A stretch of DNA of 64,000 nt from Leptolinea tardivitalis (lineage in GTDB: Bacteria; Chloroflexota; Anaerolineae; Anaerolineales; Anaerolineaceae), in contig NZ_BBYA01000011.1 of the NCBI RefSeq assembly GCF_001050275.1, forward strand, positions 1 to 64,000, given 5' to 3'. Position 1 is the stretch's first letter, and each line of letters begins with the position of its first letter. The position numbers and the translations under genes were made by a program. Below, one piece after another: positions 1 through 8,624 of this stretch. The notes beneath the pieces are model-generated. The model worked only from the letters and a program-made list of their open reading frames with translations, was not told the origin of the DNA and did no database searches.

Positions 1-314
1 ATCTGATCCCCTTCCAGATCAAAGCCAACCTCACCAATTTGTATGTTCAGCTAAATCCAGTTACTCTTCGTAAGTCCATAGATCAGAAGGTTCACCAATT
101 ATGTACTTTATCTCGGTAACATCAATTATGAGGCAACGATTACCCTTTGGTTACATTTTCCCGTGAGGCATTACGATATTTGACATCAAGGCATACTGAA
201 TGTCATCAGGTAAAGTAGACTACAATAGTAGTGATTTGTTCCCATTGGTTCAAATCATGGCCATCTTTTGCGGCGAGGATGCGGCTGTATCCGCCTTTTA
301 TTGAAAAAGGACTT
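1..314. other. Upstream region with no confident gene
   Basis: About 300 bases before ccmE. On the minus strand, roughly 109-192 reads as a short open stretch ending in a stop (…IIGEPSDLWTYEE). It is interrupted by another stop just upstream and has no start with a ribosome site, so it could be the decayed end of a gene or chance. The right part holds a possible -10 box for the ccm operon. Nothing else is recognisable. Confidence 0.4.
221..226 (+). promoter_or_regulatory. Possible -10 box for the ccm operon
   Basis: TACAAT is a good -10 match but no convincing -35 box lies 16-18 bases upstream. A TTGACA at 180-185 is 35 bases away, which is too far. Transcription from here would give a leader of about 80 nt before the chosen ccmE start. 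Confidence 0.3.
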
Positions 315-830
315 ATGCAACCTCAAATTTCTTCAGGATCAGCCCGGAAGATACCCCCTAAATTTATAATTGGCGGCCTCTTTTTGGCGGCTGCCGTAAT
401 TTACCTGATCATTTCTTCTACTCAGGCGAATGTGGAATATTTTCTGACTGTAGACGAAGTGCTTTCAAAACGAGCCTCTCTCGAAGGGAAGACTATCCGT
501 TTATCCGGTGCGGTTCTCGGAGAGTCTATTCACTATGATCCTCAGACCATGGAGCTGACGTTTACAGTAGCTCATATTCCGGGAGATTATGCCGTGATCG
601 AAAAAGCCGGTGGACTGGCGTTGGTTTTGCATCAGGCAATTAGCGATCCCAAAAATCATACTATCAACATTTACTACAAAGGACCGCAGCCCGATTTATT
701 GAAGAATGAATCACAGGCAATTCTGACAGGTAAATTACGTTCTGATGGCGTTTTTGCCGCTGATGAAATTCTATTGAAATGCCCCACTCGTTATGAAGGG
801 GCTGTGCCTGATCAGGCTGGACGCAGATAA
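315..830 (+). CDS. ccmE: Cytochrome c maturation protein CcmE (heme chaperone, cysteine variant)
   Basis: CcmE binds heme covalently on the outer face of the membrane and passes it to the CcmF/CcmH ligation machinery. The 171-residue protein has one N-terminal membrane anchor (about residues 15-35) followed by an OB-fold domain. Near the C-terminus the heme-binding motif is CPTRY (Cys156, Tyr160), the CxxxY form known from a minority of bacteria and archaea, instead of the usual HxxxY. I start at ATG 315 because AAAAGGA precedes it; an in-frame GTG at 231 would add 28 residues unlike the family. ccmF begins directly after the stop codon. Family and operon position agree well. Confidence 0.9.
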   Translation: MQPQISSGSARKIPPKFIIGGLFLAAAVIYLIISSTQANVEYFLTVDEVLSKRASLEGKTIRLSGAVLGESIHYDPQTMELTFTVAHIPGDYAVIEKAGGLALVLHQAISDPKNHTINIYYKGPQPDLLKNESQAILTGKLRSDGVFAADEILLKCPTRYEGAVPDQAGRR

Positions 831-2894
831 ATGGCCGCCAACCTGGGTTTTGGTTCACTGGTAATTGCGTTTTTGCTGGCCGTTTACAGCTCAGTTGCTG
901 GATGTATGGGCGGCTTGAAAAAGCGAGCGGTTCTCGTTGAATCGGGGCGCCTGGGTTTGGTGTTAATTTTCCCCCTCGTCAGCCTGTCAATCGGTTGCCT
1001 GATTTATTTATTGCTGAACGGCCGGTATGAAATTCAATATGTATACAGCGTTGTGAGCAATGATCTGCCTTTTTATTTACGGATCACAGCTCTCTGGGGT
1101 GGTCAGGCAGGATCGCTCTTGTTCTGGTCATTCCTTCTGGCCGGGTTATCGGTGCTTATCACCAATAATCACTGGGATCGTGATATTGAATTCCTTCCCT
1201 GGGTGATCAGTGTGCTGGGTATTGTATTGGCCTTCTTCATCAGTCTCTCGGTGTTTGTTGAAAACCCGTTTGTCCGATTTTGGGAATTACCGGACGGAAG
1301 TCATCTGGCATCCATGATGATGCCTGCCGGAGCAACTATTTATCAGGCAGATAACGGGAATGGATTGAATCCTTTATTGCGGCATCCAGGAATGGTATTC
1401 CATCCACCTTTGCTTTATCTGGGGTTTGTCTCCTTTGTCATCCCGTTTTCCTTTGCCATGGCAGCATTGATCACCGGACGAACAGATGACCGCTGGATAC
1501 GGTTAACCCGCCGATGGTCTTTGATGGCCTGGTTATTCCTGTCACTTGGCCTGATACTCGGTGCCCGCTGGGCGTATGACGTGCTCGGATGGGGTGGGTA
1601 CTGGGGCTGGGATCCGGTGGAAATTTCCGCCTTCATGCCCTGGTTGACAGGAACTGCTTTCCTGCATTCTGTTGTCTCACAGGAAAAACGGGGGCTCTTC
1701 AAACGCTGGAACATTATTTTAATCATCCTTACCTTTGATCTGATTATTCTCGGAACATTCCTGACGCGATCGGGTGTTTTGTCTTCGGTGCATGCTTTTT
1801 CTCAAAGTGCCATTGGACCGTTATTCCTGGTGTTTATCGCACTGACGTTTGGCGTTTCTGTAGGAATGCTGCTCTGGCGTTGGAATGATCTGCAAAGTGA
1901 GAACCAGTTGACCTCTCTGTTTTCACGCGAATCGGTCTTTTTATTCAACAACTTGATCTTTATCAGTCTTTTCATTGTCTGTTTCTGGGGAGTGGTCTAC
2001 CCGGTAATATCCGATGTGTTTACCGGTCAGAAGGTGACCGTAGGCCCGCCTTTCTACGAAAGAGCCACGGCACCGTTGTTTGCTGCCATGCTTTTGTTGA
2101 TGGGTATTGCCCCGCTGACTGCCTGGGGGCATTCAACAGCCCGGACGCTGGGAAAGAGTTTGATCAAACCCTTGTTGGTTGCTGTTTTGATCCTCATAAT
2201 TATTGCGGCATCAGGAGTACAGTCACCTGGTGCATTGCTCGGCTTTGGTCTGGTATCCCTTGTAGTTACGGTAACATTTTATGAATATGGCCGTGGAGTT
2301 CACATACGCAGCCAACAAACCGGAGAGCCTGTACTTCTATCTGGTATTAAACTGGCGGGAAGGAATCGCCGAAGGTATGGCGGGTATATCATCCACCTGG
2401 GTGTGGTGATGATGGCCTTGGGAATCATTGGGATTGAACTTTTCCAAACAGAAACTCAGGGAACCATTGCCCGTGGACAGTCTTTGAAATTAGATGACCT
2501 CACAATTTCTTTTCGAGATCTGGCTGTATTTGATACTCATGATGGCCGAAATATTGCCCGGGCGGTAGTCAATATTAAACAGGGTGACAATGTAATCGGA
2601 GAGATTTATCCACGGCGTGATTATTATTATGAATCTCAACAACCCGTAACAGTGCCTGGTGTGATCAGCACTTTCGCAGAAGATATCTATGTGATACTGG
2701 TGGATTGGCAATCCATCAGCCTGCAGGGAGCCACATTTAAGGTGTATCACAATCCACTGGTCAAATGGCTGTGGCTGGGTGGTTTCGTTTTTATTCTTGG
2801 AACACTCCTGGCTTCATGGCCAGATTTAACACTGGATGAAGAGAGAATTATCCGGATGGTTATTCGGCATGGACCGGAGGAATTCTTCAAATGA
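831..2894 (+). CDS. ccmF: Cytochrome c heme lyase subunit CcmF
   Basis: CcmF is the large multi-pass membrane protein that attaches heme to the CxxCH cysteines of apocytochromes. The 687-residue protein is of usual family length. It carries the tryptophan-rich WWD segment (GWGGYWGWDPVEISAF, about residues 253-268). Conserved histidine segments are HPGMVFHPPLLYLG (about 183-197), FLTRSGVLSSVHAF and GGYIIHLG. The ATG directly follows the ccmE stop and the end overlaps ccmH by ATGA, so translation is coupled. It resembles NrfE as well, but the ccm context makes CcmF the better name. Confidence 0.95.
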   Translation: MAANLGFGSLVIAFLLAVYSSVAGCMGGLKKRAVLVESGRLGLVLIFPLVSLSIGCLIYLLLNGRYEIQYVYSVVSNDLPFYLRITALWGGQAGSLLFWSFLLAGLSVLITNNHWDRDIEFLPWVISVLGIVLAFFISLSVFVENPFVRFWELPDGSHLASMMMPAGATIYQADNGNGLNPLLRHPGMVFHPPLLYLGFVSFVIPFSFAMAALITGRTDDRWIRLTRRWSLMAWLFLSLGLILGARWAYDVLGWGGYWGWDPVEISAFMPWLTGTAFLHSVVSQEKRGLFKRWNIILIILTFDLIILGTFLTRSGVLSSVHAFSQSAIGPLFLVFIALTFGVSVGMLLWRWNDLQSENQLTSLFSRESVFLFNNLIFISLFIVCFWGVVYPVISDVFTGQKVTVGPPFYERATAPLFAAMLLLMGIAPLTAWGHSTARTLGKSLIKPLLVAVLILIIIAASGVQSPGALLGFGLVSLVVTVTFYEYGRGVHIRSQQTGEPVLLSGIKLAGRNRRRYGGYIIHLGVVMMALGIIGIELFQTETQGTIARGQSLKLDDLTISFRDLAVFDTHDGRNIARAVVNIKQGDNVIGEIYPRRDYYYESQQPVTVPGVISTFAEDIYVILVDWQSISLQGATFKVYHNPLVKWLWLGGFVFILGTLLASWPDLTLDEERIIRMVIRHGPEEFFK

Positions 2895-3385
2895 AAAACC
2901 GGGCATTCCTTTTTTCTTTTTTGTTTCTGCTGGTGTTAATCATTGGAATACAACCTGCATATGCCCAGCAACCCACTCCTTCAGATGACAGAGTCAATAA
3001 ACTGGCTCGAGAAATCTATTGCCCGGTTTGTGAAAATACACCATTGGATGTGTGCCCCACAAAAGCCTGCGCACAATGGCGCGAATTAATCAGGGAGAAA
3101 ATGACGGAGGGTTGGACTGACCGCCAGATCAAGGATTTCTTTGCAGAACAATATGGCGACCGGGTTCTGGCTGAACCTCCTTTGACCGGAACCAACTGGT
3201 TGATTTATATCCTTCCACCTTCAGGCTTTCTTCTAGGACTATGGTTGGTTTTCAGGGTCTTTTTTACTGGAAGGAAGATCACACCAGAAGAAGGTATTTC
3301 TGATTCTACGGTATCTTCCCCTGTATTGAATGCATCCGAAACCAACCGGGTGGAAGAAGAACTGATACGTTACAAGAAGCGCTGA
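2891..3385 (+). CDS. ccmH: Cytochrome c maturation protein CcmH (CcmL-type apocytochrome thiol reductase)
   Basis: CcmH keeps apocytochrome cysteines reduced and presents them to CcmF. The 164-residue protein has a signal peptide (about residues 1-26), the catalytic CPVC pair (Cys44, Cys47), a helical domain (REKMTEGWTDRQIKDFF, then YGDRVLAEPP) and one C-terminal membrane helix (about 108-127). Two further cysteines, Cys55 and Cys60, follow the CxxC closely; the classical proteobacterial LRCxxC protein has no such pair. The start lies in the ATGA overlap with ccmF, and ccmG follows after one base. Confidence 0.92.
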   Translation: MKNRAFLFSFLFLLVLIIGIQPAYAQQPTPSDDRVNKLAREIYCPVCENTPLDVCPTKACAQWRELIREKMTEGWTDRQIKDFFAEQYGDRVLAEPPLTGTNWLIYILPPSGFLLGLWLVFRVFFTGRKITPEEGISDSTVSSPVLNASETNRVEEELIRYKKR

Positions 3386-3386
3386 A

Positions 3387-3959
3387 ATGAAAAAAGACGT
3401 GGTGGATTCTCAAAATCAAAAGGTAAGACGGCATCTTCCTGTCTGGATATTCCTGACGGCATTTATTATTCTGGGAGTATTTCTTGGAATAATGGCAGCC
3501 GGATATGCCCGGTCAGTTCGAGTAGCCCTGTCGCCCGGGGAAAAATTACCTGAACTTTCGTTAACTTCATTTACTGGTACGACATATCATTCAATGGATT
3601 TGAAAAATAAAGTAGTTGTCATCCATTTTTGGGCATCATGGTGTCAGACTTGCGAAGAAGAAATGCGATCCTTCGAAGAGATCTGGCAACAATATAAAAA
3701 AAGTGATCAATTTATGATCCTTGGTGTGGATTATGTTGATACAGAGGTGCAGGCATTGCCTTATTTGAAGAGATTGGGAATCACCTATCCCAATGGCCCG
3801 GATTTGCAAATGAAACTGGCAGAGACATTTCGGGTCACAGGGGTTCCGGAAACATTTATATTTGATCGCAGCAGCCATCTGGCATTCTATAAAATTGGTC
3901 CGTTTGCCTCTGTTTCCGAAATCAAAGGTGTCATTGAACCGCTCTTGGTTCGGGAGTAA
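3387..3959 (+). CDS. ccmG: Membrane-anchored thioredoxin-like protein (CcmG/ResA type)
   Basis: Thiol-disulfide oxidoreductase that supplies reductant to CcmH and apocytochromes outside the cytoplasmic membrane. The 190-residue protein has an N-terminal membrane anchor (about residues 18-42) and a TlpA/ResA-like fold with active site WASWCQTC (Cys86, Cys89). The cis-proline segment is GVPETFIF. The FRVTGVPETF motif and position directly behind ccmH support the role; CcmG and ResA cannot be told apart from sequence alone. It starts one base after the ccmH stop. Confidence 0.92.
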   Translation: MKKDVVDSQNQKVRRHLPVWIFLTAFIILGVFLGIMAAGYARSVRVALSPGEKLPELSLTSFTGTTYHSMDLKNKVVVIHFWASWCQTCEEEMRSFEEIWQQYKKSDQFMILGVDYVDTEVQALPYLKRLGITYPNGPDLQMKLAETFRVTGVPETFIFDRSSHLAFYKIGPFASVSEIKGVIEPLLVRE

Positions 3960-3961
3960 TT

Positions 3962-4486
3962 GTGGATATCGGATCTTTATTGCTCATTCTGGCAATCTCT
4001 CTTCTGGCTGGATTTGTTGTATCCCGTCCTTTCTTTGCTGAATCTTCCGATAAATCTACAGATGAAGAAATTACGGAACTTCTGGCTGGCAAAGAGTTGA
4101 AGCTCTCTAATCTTATGAGCGAAAAGGAAAGAATATTCACCACCCTTCAGGAATTGGAGACAGACCATGCGTTGAAAAAGATTCCCGATGAGGAATTTCC
4201 TAAACAACGGGTTGTTTTGGTTCACGCGGCAGCGAAAACTCTTCGGGATATTGATGAACTTGAAGTTGAGATCAAATCGATTCTAAAAGAAACCTCCGTT
4301 CAGAAAAAGGGAGCATCATTGGCTGCCAATGCCGGCATACCCAATGAAGTTTTAGAAGAGTTAATCGCTGCACGGCGACGGTCACGCAGTGAAAAATCTG
4401 CCGGATTCTGCCCGCACTGTGGAAAAGTAATCCAATCATCCGATGTGTTTTGTCCCGCCTGTGGATCGAGAGTATCTGCTTCATGA
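3962..4486 (+). CDS. CcmI-like membrane protein with C-terminal zinc ribbon
   Basis: 174 residues: an N-terminal membrane helix (LLLILAISLLAGFVVSRPFF, residues 5-24), a charged, probably coiled-coil middle (about 35-105) and a C-terminal zinc ribbon with paired CPHCG and CPACG motifs. The N-terminal half resembles the first part of CcmI, which helps present apocytochromes to CcmF/H, but the TPR part of CcmI is absent and the ribbon replaces it. Starts with GTG two bases after ccmG and overlaps the next gene by ATGA. Role in cytochrome maturation is inferred from its place in the operon. Confidence 0.8.
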   Translation: MDIGSLLLILAISLLAGFVVSRPFFAESSDKSTDEEITELLAGKELKLSNLMSEKERIFTTLQELETDHALKKIPDEEFPKQRVVLVHAAAKTLRDIDELEVEIKSILKETSVQKKGASLAANAGIPNEVLEELIAARRRSRSEKSAGFCPHCGKVIQSSDVFCPACGSRVSAS

Positions 4487-6330
4487 AGGAATTTAAAAAC
4501 CGTCTGTATAAAACAAGTATTGTTCTGGTGTTTTTACTGATATCGGGTTGTTCAGGTTCTTTGGTGGCTGATGTTACTCCGCCGCCAGGTTACCAACCCA
4601 CTATTTATCCACAGTCAACTGCCTATGTACAGGCTGAAATTTCACCCTTGCTGCCACCGGATTCCCGGGCTGGTGAAGATGTTTATTCCCAGAACTGTCT
4701 GGCCTGCCACGGGATAGATGGAAAGGGGAATGGCAATCGGGTTGAAAGTCTGCCCTCGCCGCCTTCAATGCTGGGCTCGTTATCCTATTCCCGAAAGATT
4801 GCTCCGGTAATCTGGTATCAAACGATCACCCAGGGGCGCATGGACAAATTGATGCCTGGTTTTGGTACAAGTTTAAGTGACAGACAGCGCTGGGATGTAA
4901 CAGCCTACCTGCTTTCACTGGATATCTCGGCCAGTCAGATGTCTACTGGAGAAGCTGTTTACAGGCAGACCTGTCAGACCTGCCATGGAGAAAAAGCTGA
5001 AGGAATCTCTGGTTCTGGACCTGAATTAACTGGTGCAGACCAGCTGCAAAGATCGCTGAATGATACGATAAATATCATTACATTCGGAAAAAACACTATG
5101 CCGGCGGTGGGAAAAGACCTGCCGGATGAACAAAAGATCAATGCGGCCATATACGTCCGTTCATTGGTTATGACCAATCCTGCCGGAGAAGAAAAATCTT
5201 CCAATGTAGAGAATAAAACACCCCTTCCTGATTTTACAGATGATCGTGACCATGATTCTAAAATCACCGGACGGGTAATCAATGGTTCTGGCGCATCTCT
5301 GCCCACCGGCCTGTTGGTGACCCTTACTGGATTTGATTCAGATCAGGAAAAATACACACAGTCCATTCCTGTGGATATCAACGGGTATTTTTCTTTTCAT
5401 GATGTTCCTGTGCCTGAAGGCCGCATATATCAGCTTTCTGTTTTATATAAAGATATTCTTTATTCATCTACTCCCATTCAAGCCGGAAATACGACGGCTA
5501 TGGAAAATCAGCAGATTACTATTTATGAACCAATTACTGACACTGCCTTGATAAAGGCCGCCAGGATGCATATTTTCTTCGAATTCCCGAAAGCCAATGT
5601 CCTCCGGGTTATCCAGCTGTTTGTTCTTTCCAACCCAACGAAAAACCTGATCACTTCTGCCCACGCCGGTGACCCTGTGATCACCTTCCAATTACCGGAC
5701 GGAGCATCAAATCTTATGGTTAAGGGCGGTTCACTTGGCGGCCGTTTTGTTTCGACATCTGACGGTTTTGGAGATACACAGGGAATCCCGCCAGGTACAG
5801 GCACGCAGATCTTGTTCTCGTATGATTTACCATATGATAAAGATCTGCTTTTCTATATCAAACTTCCGTTAAATATTGATGTCACAAATATCATGCTTCC
5901 ATCCGAAGGGGTGACGATAAAAAGCAGTCAGCTTAATACCGCTGGTGAGAAGCTCATTCAAAATACGGAATGGCGGATTTACTCTTCAGGACCCCTGACG
6001 TCAGGTTCGCGATTGGATTTGCTGGTATCCGGCAAGCCGGTGATTGACGATCCGCAGGCAGATGAAATGAATACCAATCTGGCCGTAGGTCTGTTGGCTG
6101 TGGTGGTTGTTTCTGTCTTCGTAATTATTGCCATTCTTCAAGAGATTGGCGAAAAGAAAGCCGCAAAGAAACAAAAACCAATTCCACCAAAAGATATTTC
6201 TGCACAAAACACTGTGCTGGATGCCATCATTGCGTTGGATGATCAATTCAAAGCTGGTCAAATTCCGCCAGCGGCTTATAAAGAACGCCGCGAAGAGTTG
6301 TTGAAACGGCTTCAAGAGGCACTGGCATGA
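4483..6330 (+). CDS. Di-heme c-type cytochrome lipoprotein with carboxypeptidase-regulatory-like domain
   Basis: Exported lipoprotein (lipobox LISGC) of 615 residues. Two class I cytochrome c domains carry CLACH (Cys72-His76) and CQTCH (Cys164-His168); possible methionine ligands are in MPGFG and TMPAVG. An Ig-like carboxypeptidase-regulatory-type domain follows (about residues 255-350), then a further beta-rich domain. A C-terminal membrane helix (about 527-550) leads to a basic cytoplasmic tail. The ATG overlaps the previous stop, and ccmA overlaps the end, so it is expressed with the maturation machinery. It is probably a substrate of that machinery; its electron-transfer partner is unknown. 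Confidence 0.9.
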   Translation: MKEFKNRLYKTSIVLVFLLISGCSGSLVADVTPPPGYQPTIYPQSTAYVQAEISPLLPPDSRAGEDVYSQNCLACHGIDGKGNGNRVESLPSPPSMLGSLSYSRKIAPVIWYQTITQGRMDKLMPGFGTSLSDRQRWDVTAYLLSLDISASQMSTGEAVYRQTCQTCHGEKAEGISGSGPELTGADQLQRSLNDTINIITFGKNTMPAVGKDLPDEQKINAAIYVRSLVMTNPAGEEKSSNVENKTPLPDFTDDRDHDSKITGRVINGSGASLPTGLLVTLTGFDSDQEKYTQSIPVDINGYFSFHDVPVPEGRIYQLSVLYKDILYSSTPIQAGNTTAMENQQITIYEPITDTALIKAARMHIFFEFPKANVLRVIQLFVLSNPTKNLITSAHAGDPVITFQLPDGASNLMVKGGSLGGRFVSTSDGFGDTQGIPPGTGTQILFSYDLPYDKDLLFYIKLPLNIDVTNIMLPSEGVTIKSSQLNTAGEKLIQNTEWRIYSSGPLTSGSRLDLLVSGKPVIDDPQADEMNTNLAVGLLAVVVVSVFVIIAILQEIGEKKAAKKQKPIPPKDISAQNTVLDAIIALDDQFKAGQIPPAAYKERREELLKRLQEALA

Positions 6331-7061
6331 CTACTGAACTCAAGCCAGGCATTATTGTCAGGAGATTAACGAAAAGGATTGGCCGGAAGTGTATCCTCGA
6401 GGACGTAGATTTTTCTATTCAACCCGCTCAAATCGCAGCTGTGATTGGGCCAAATGGTTCTGGTAAGACAACCCTCCTGCGAATCCTTGCAACACTGATG
6501 CGTCCGTCTGATGGTGATATTCGGGTAGCCGGTTATCCCCTTCCCGAGGAGGCGGTTTTAGCCCGAACACATGTAGGGGTCGTTCTCCATCAACCGCTGT
6601 TATATAGTGATCTGACTGCCCGGGAAAACCTGGTATTTCATGCCCGGTTGCATAACAGGGAAAATTCCGATCATCAGATTTCTCAATTACTGCAACGGGT
6701 GGGATTGGCTGGCCGGGAGGATGATCTCGTCCGCACATTTTCTCGCGGTATGCAACAGCGTCTTGCCATTGCACGGGCTATTCTGACAAATCCAGACATA
6801 CTGCTATTGGATGAACCTTTCACCGGGCTTGATTCAGAGGGAATCGTCACTCTTACCGTGATACTAAAACAAATGGCAGACCGTGGAGCGGCTATCCTGC
6901 TTTCCAGTCATGATGTTCCGGGTGTTGAGATGCTGGCAACCCGTTTTTTAATCCTCAACAAGGGCAAGATGCAGGTTTCCATCGGTAAGTCGGAATTATC
7001 TGAAAATGGACTCTTATCTGTCTACCAGAAATCTTTCCCCCCGGCAGGAGAAGCGCAATGA
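6327..7061 (+). CDS. ccmA: Heme exporter ATP-binding protein CcmA
   Basis: ATPase of the CcmABCD complex, which releases heme-loaded CcmE from CcmC. The 244-residue ABC protein has Walker A GPNGSGKTT (residues 41-49), a signature-like FSRGMQQRLAIARA, Walker B ILLLDEPFTGLD and a switch histidine in LLSSHD. The LSGGQ loop reads FSRGM, as in several CcmA-type ATPases. The start overlaps the cytochrome stop and the end overlaps ccmB by ATGA. A general ABC-2 ATPase is the alternative without context. Confidence 0.92.
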   Translation: MTTELKPGIIVRRLTKRIGRKCILEDVDFSIQPAQIAAVIGPNGSGKTTLLRILATLMRPSDGDIRVAGYPLPEEAVLARTHVGVVLHQPLLYSDLTARENLVFHARLHNRENSDHQISQLLQRVGLAGREDDLVRTFSRGMQQRLAIARAILTNPDILLLDEPFTGLDSEGIVTLTVILKQMADRGAAILLSSHDVPGVEMLATRFLILNKGKMQVSIGKSELSENGLLSVYQKSFPPAGEAQ

Positions 7062-7741
7062 ATTCTGTACGGGATTATTTCCAGGTTTTACGTGCCATTA
7101 TTTGGAAAGACCTGAAAATGGAGTGGCGTAATCGGGAACTGATTTCCGGTATGCTGATGTTTGCCCTGCTGATGATTTTGATTTTTAATTTTGCGCTTGA
7201 ATTAGAATCGCACACCAGTGCAGGTCTTTCTGCTGGAGTGCTCTGGGTAACCCTGATATATTCCGGAGCCATTGGAATAAATCGCTCGATCCTGTCTGAA
7301 CGTGAAAACAATTGTTTAGACAGTTTGCTGTTGGCTCCAACGGATCGGTCAGCGATTTTTTTCGGAAAAGCAGTGGGAATCTGGGTGGTCATGTTAGCCG
7401 CGTCTGCCGTGTTATTGCCTGTTTATTCAATGTTGTACTCTGTATTCCTGTTGAAAGATGGTTTCTTTCTGGTGATTATTCTGGGAACAGCCGGGTATGC
7501 CCTGGCTGGAACTTTACTGGCTGGTATGTCTGCGCAATCACGAGCACGAGATTCACTCCTGCCGCTGTTGCTTCTTCCGGTAACATTCCCTTTGATCCTC
7601 GCTTCTGTAAAAACTTCAACCGGTCTCTTGCAGGGCTTTGCTCTGGCCGATGTTCAAACCTGGATTTCTCTTCTGGTGGTCTATGATATTCTGTTTATAG
7701 TCCTCGGCCTGCTTCTGTTTGAACGTATTGTCGAAGAATGA
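7058..7741 (+). CDS. ccmB: Heme exporter membrane protein CcmB
   Basis: Membrane partner of CcmA in the System I complex. It has 227 residues and about six predicted membrane helices. The characteristic N-terminal segment is WKDLKMEWRNRELISGMLMF, followed by a cytoplasmic loop containing ERENNCLDSLLLAPTDRS. Size and the E-N/D-L-LAP loop are typical of CcmB. The ATG overlaps the ccmA stop; ccmC starts 13 bases downstream. Confidence 0.93.
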   Translation: MNSVRDYFQVLRAIIWKDLKMEWRNRELISGMLMFALLMILIFNFALELESHTSAGLSAGVLWVTLIYSGAIGINRSILSERENNCLDSLLLAPTDRSAIFFGKAVGIWVVMLAASAVLLPVYSMLYSVFLLKDGFFLVIILGTAGYALAGTLLAGMSAQSRARDSLLPLLLLPVTFPLILASVKTSTGLLQGFALADVQTWISLLVVYDILFIVLGLLLFERIVEE

Positions 7742-7754
7742 TCGGTGCTTATCC

Positions 7755-8453
7755 ATGATGAAACAATCCAAATGGTTAACTGTACTTGATGTGATAACCG
7801 GTTTGTTATTTCTTACGGCACTTTGTCTGGTGTTTTTCTTTACCCCGGAGGATGCCATGATGGGGGCCGTTCAAAAAGTGTTTTATTTTCATGTTTCTTC
7901 TGCCTGGGTGGGAATGCTTGCCTTCTTTCTTTCTGCCATCAGCGGGGCAGGGTACCTGATTAAACATAATCGCATTTGGGATCATGTATCCGAATCGGCT
8001 GTCGAAATAGGGTTGGTTTTTTCGGTTATTGGAATCATCAGCGGTTCCATATGGGCCAAACCCATCTGGAATACCTGGTGGACATGGGATCCGCGATTGA
8101 CAACAACCGCCATCATGGTCTTGATTTATCTGGCGTATCGAATGTTGCGCAGTGGAGTGGATGATCCTGACCGAAAGGCAAGATACGCTGCCATCTATGC
8201 GATAGTCGGCTTTCTATCTGTGCCGTTCACGTTCTTTTCCATCCGTCTTTTCCGAACCATTCACCCGGTAGTCATTGGCCTGTCTGAGTCAGGTGGTGGT
8301 CTTAATATGGATACCGTCATGGTGCGCACATTGGTTTTCTGTCTTTGCACATTCACCGTATTGTTCTGTACCTTCCTGTGGCACCGCATAAATCTTGCCC
8401 AACTGACAGAAACGGTGGACGAGCTGCGATTTATGTCAGAAGAGGATAAATAG
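7755..8453 (+). CDS. ccmC: Heme handling membrane protein CcmC
   Basis: CcmC loads heme onto CcmE. The 232-residue protein has six predicted membrane helices, the tryptophan-rich WWD motif NTWWTWDPRLTTTAIM, and conserved periplasmic histidines in KVFYFHVSSAWVG and FRTIHPVV. I start at ATG 7755, which matches the family N-terminus; an in-frame start at 7719 would lie inside ccmB. Five bases separate it from ccmD. Confidence 0.94.
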   Translation: MMKQSKWLTVLDVITGLLFLTALCLVFFFTPEDAMMGAVQKVFYFHVSSAWVGMLAFFLSAISGAGYLIKHNRIWDHVSESAVEIGLVFSVIGIISGSIWAKPIWNTWWTWDPRLTTTAIMVLIYLAYRMLRSGVDDPDRKARYAAIYAIVGFLSVPFTFFSIRLFRTIHPVVIGLSESGGGLNMDTVMVRTLVFCLCTFTVLFCTFLWHRINLAQLTETVDELRFMSEEDK

Positions 8454-8458
8454 AATAG

Positions 8459-8611
8459 ATGGATCAATCGGTTAATACAGGGAACTATTTTGTTGCCGGA
8501 TATGTCGTCATCCTTGTGCTTATTCTGGCTTATGCTGCCAGTCTGTTTGTTCGATGGAAGAAATTGCAGGCGGAATGGGACAGATTGATAGAAAGAAAGA
8601 AATTGCATTAA
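8459..8611 (+). CDS. ccmD: Small membrane protein CcmD
   Basis: A 50-residue open frame with one membrane helix (VAGYVVILVLILAYAASLFV, about residues 12-31) followed by a basic, amphipathic tail (RWKKLQAEWDRLIERKK). CcmD is a short single-pass protein that helps release holo-CcmE from CcmABC. Size, topology and position directly after ccmC fit. Sequence conservation in this family is low, so the name rests mainly on context. It is the last gene of the operon and converges on the next gene with a 13-base gap. Confidence 0.85.
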   Translation: MDQSVNTGNYFVAGYVVILVLILAYAASLFVRWKKLQAEWDRLIERKKLH

Positions 8612-8624
8612 ACCAGGCCGTCCA

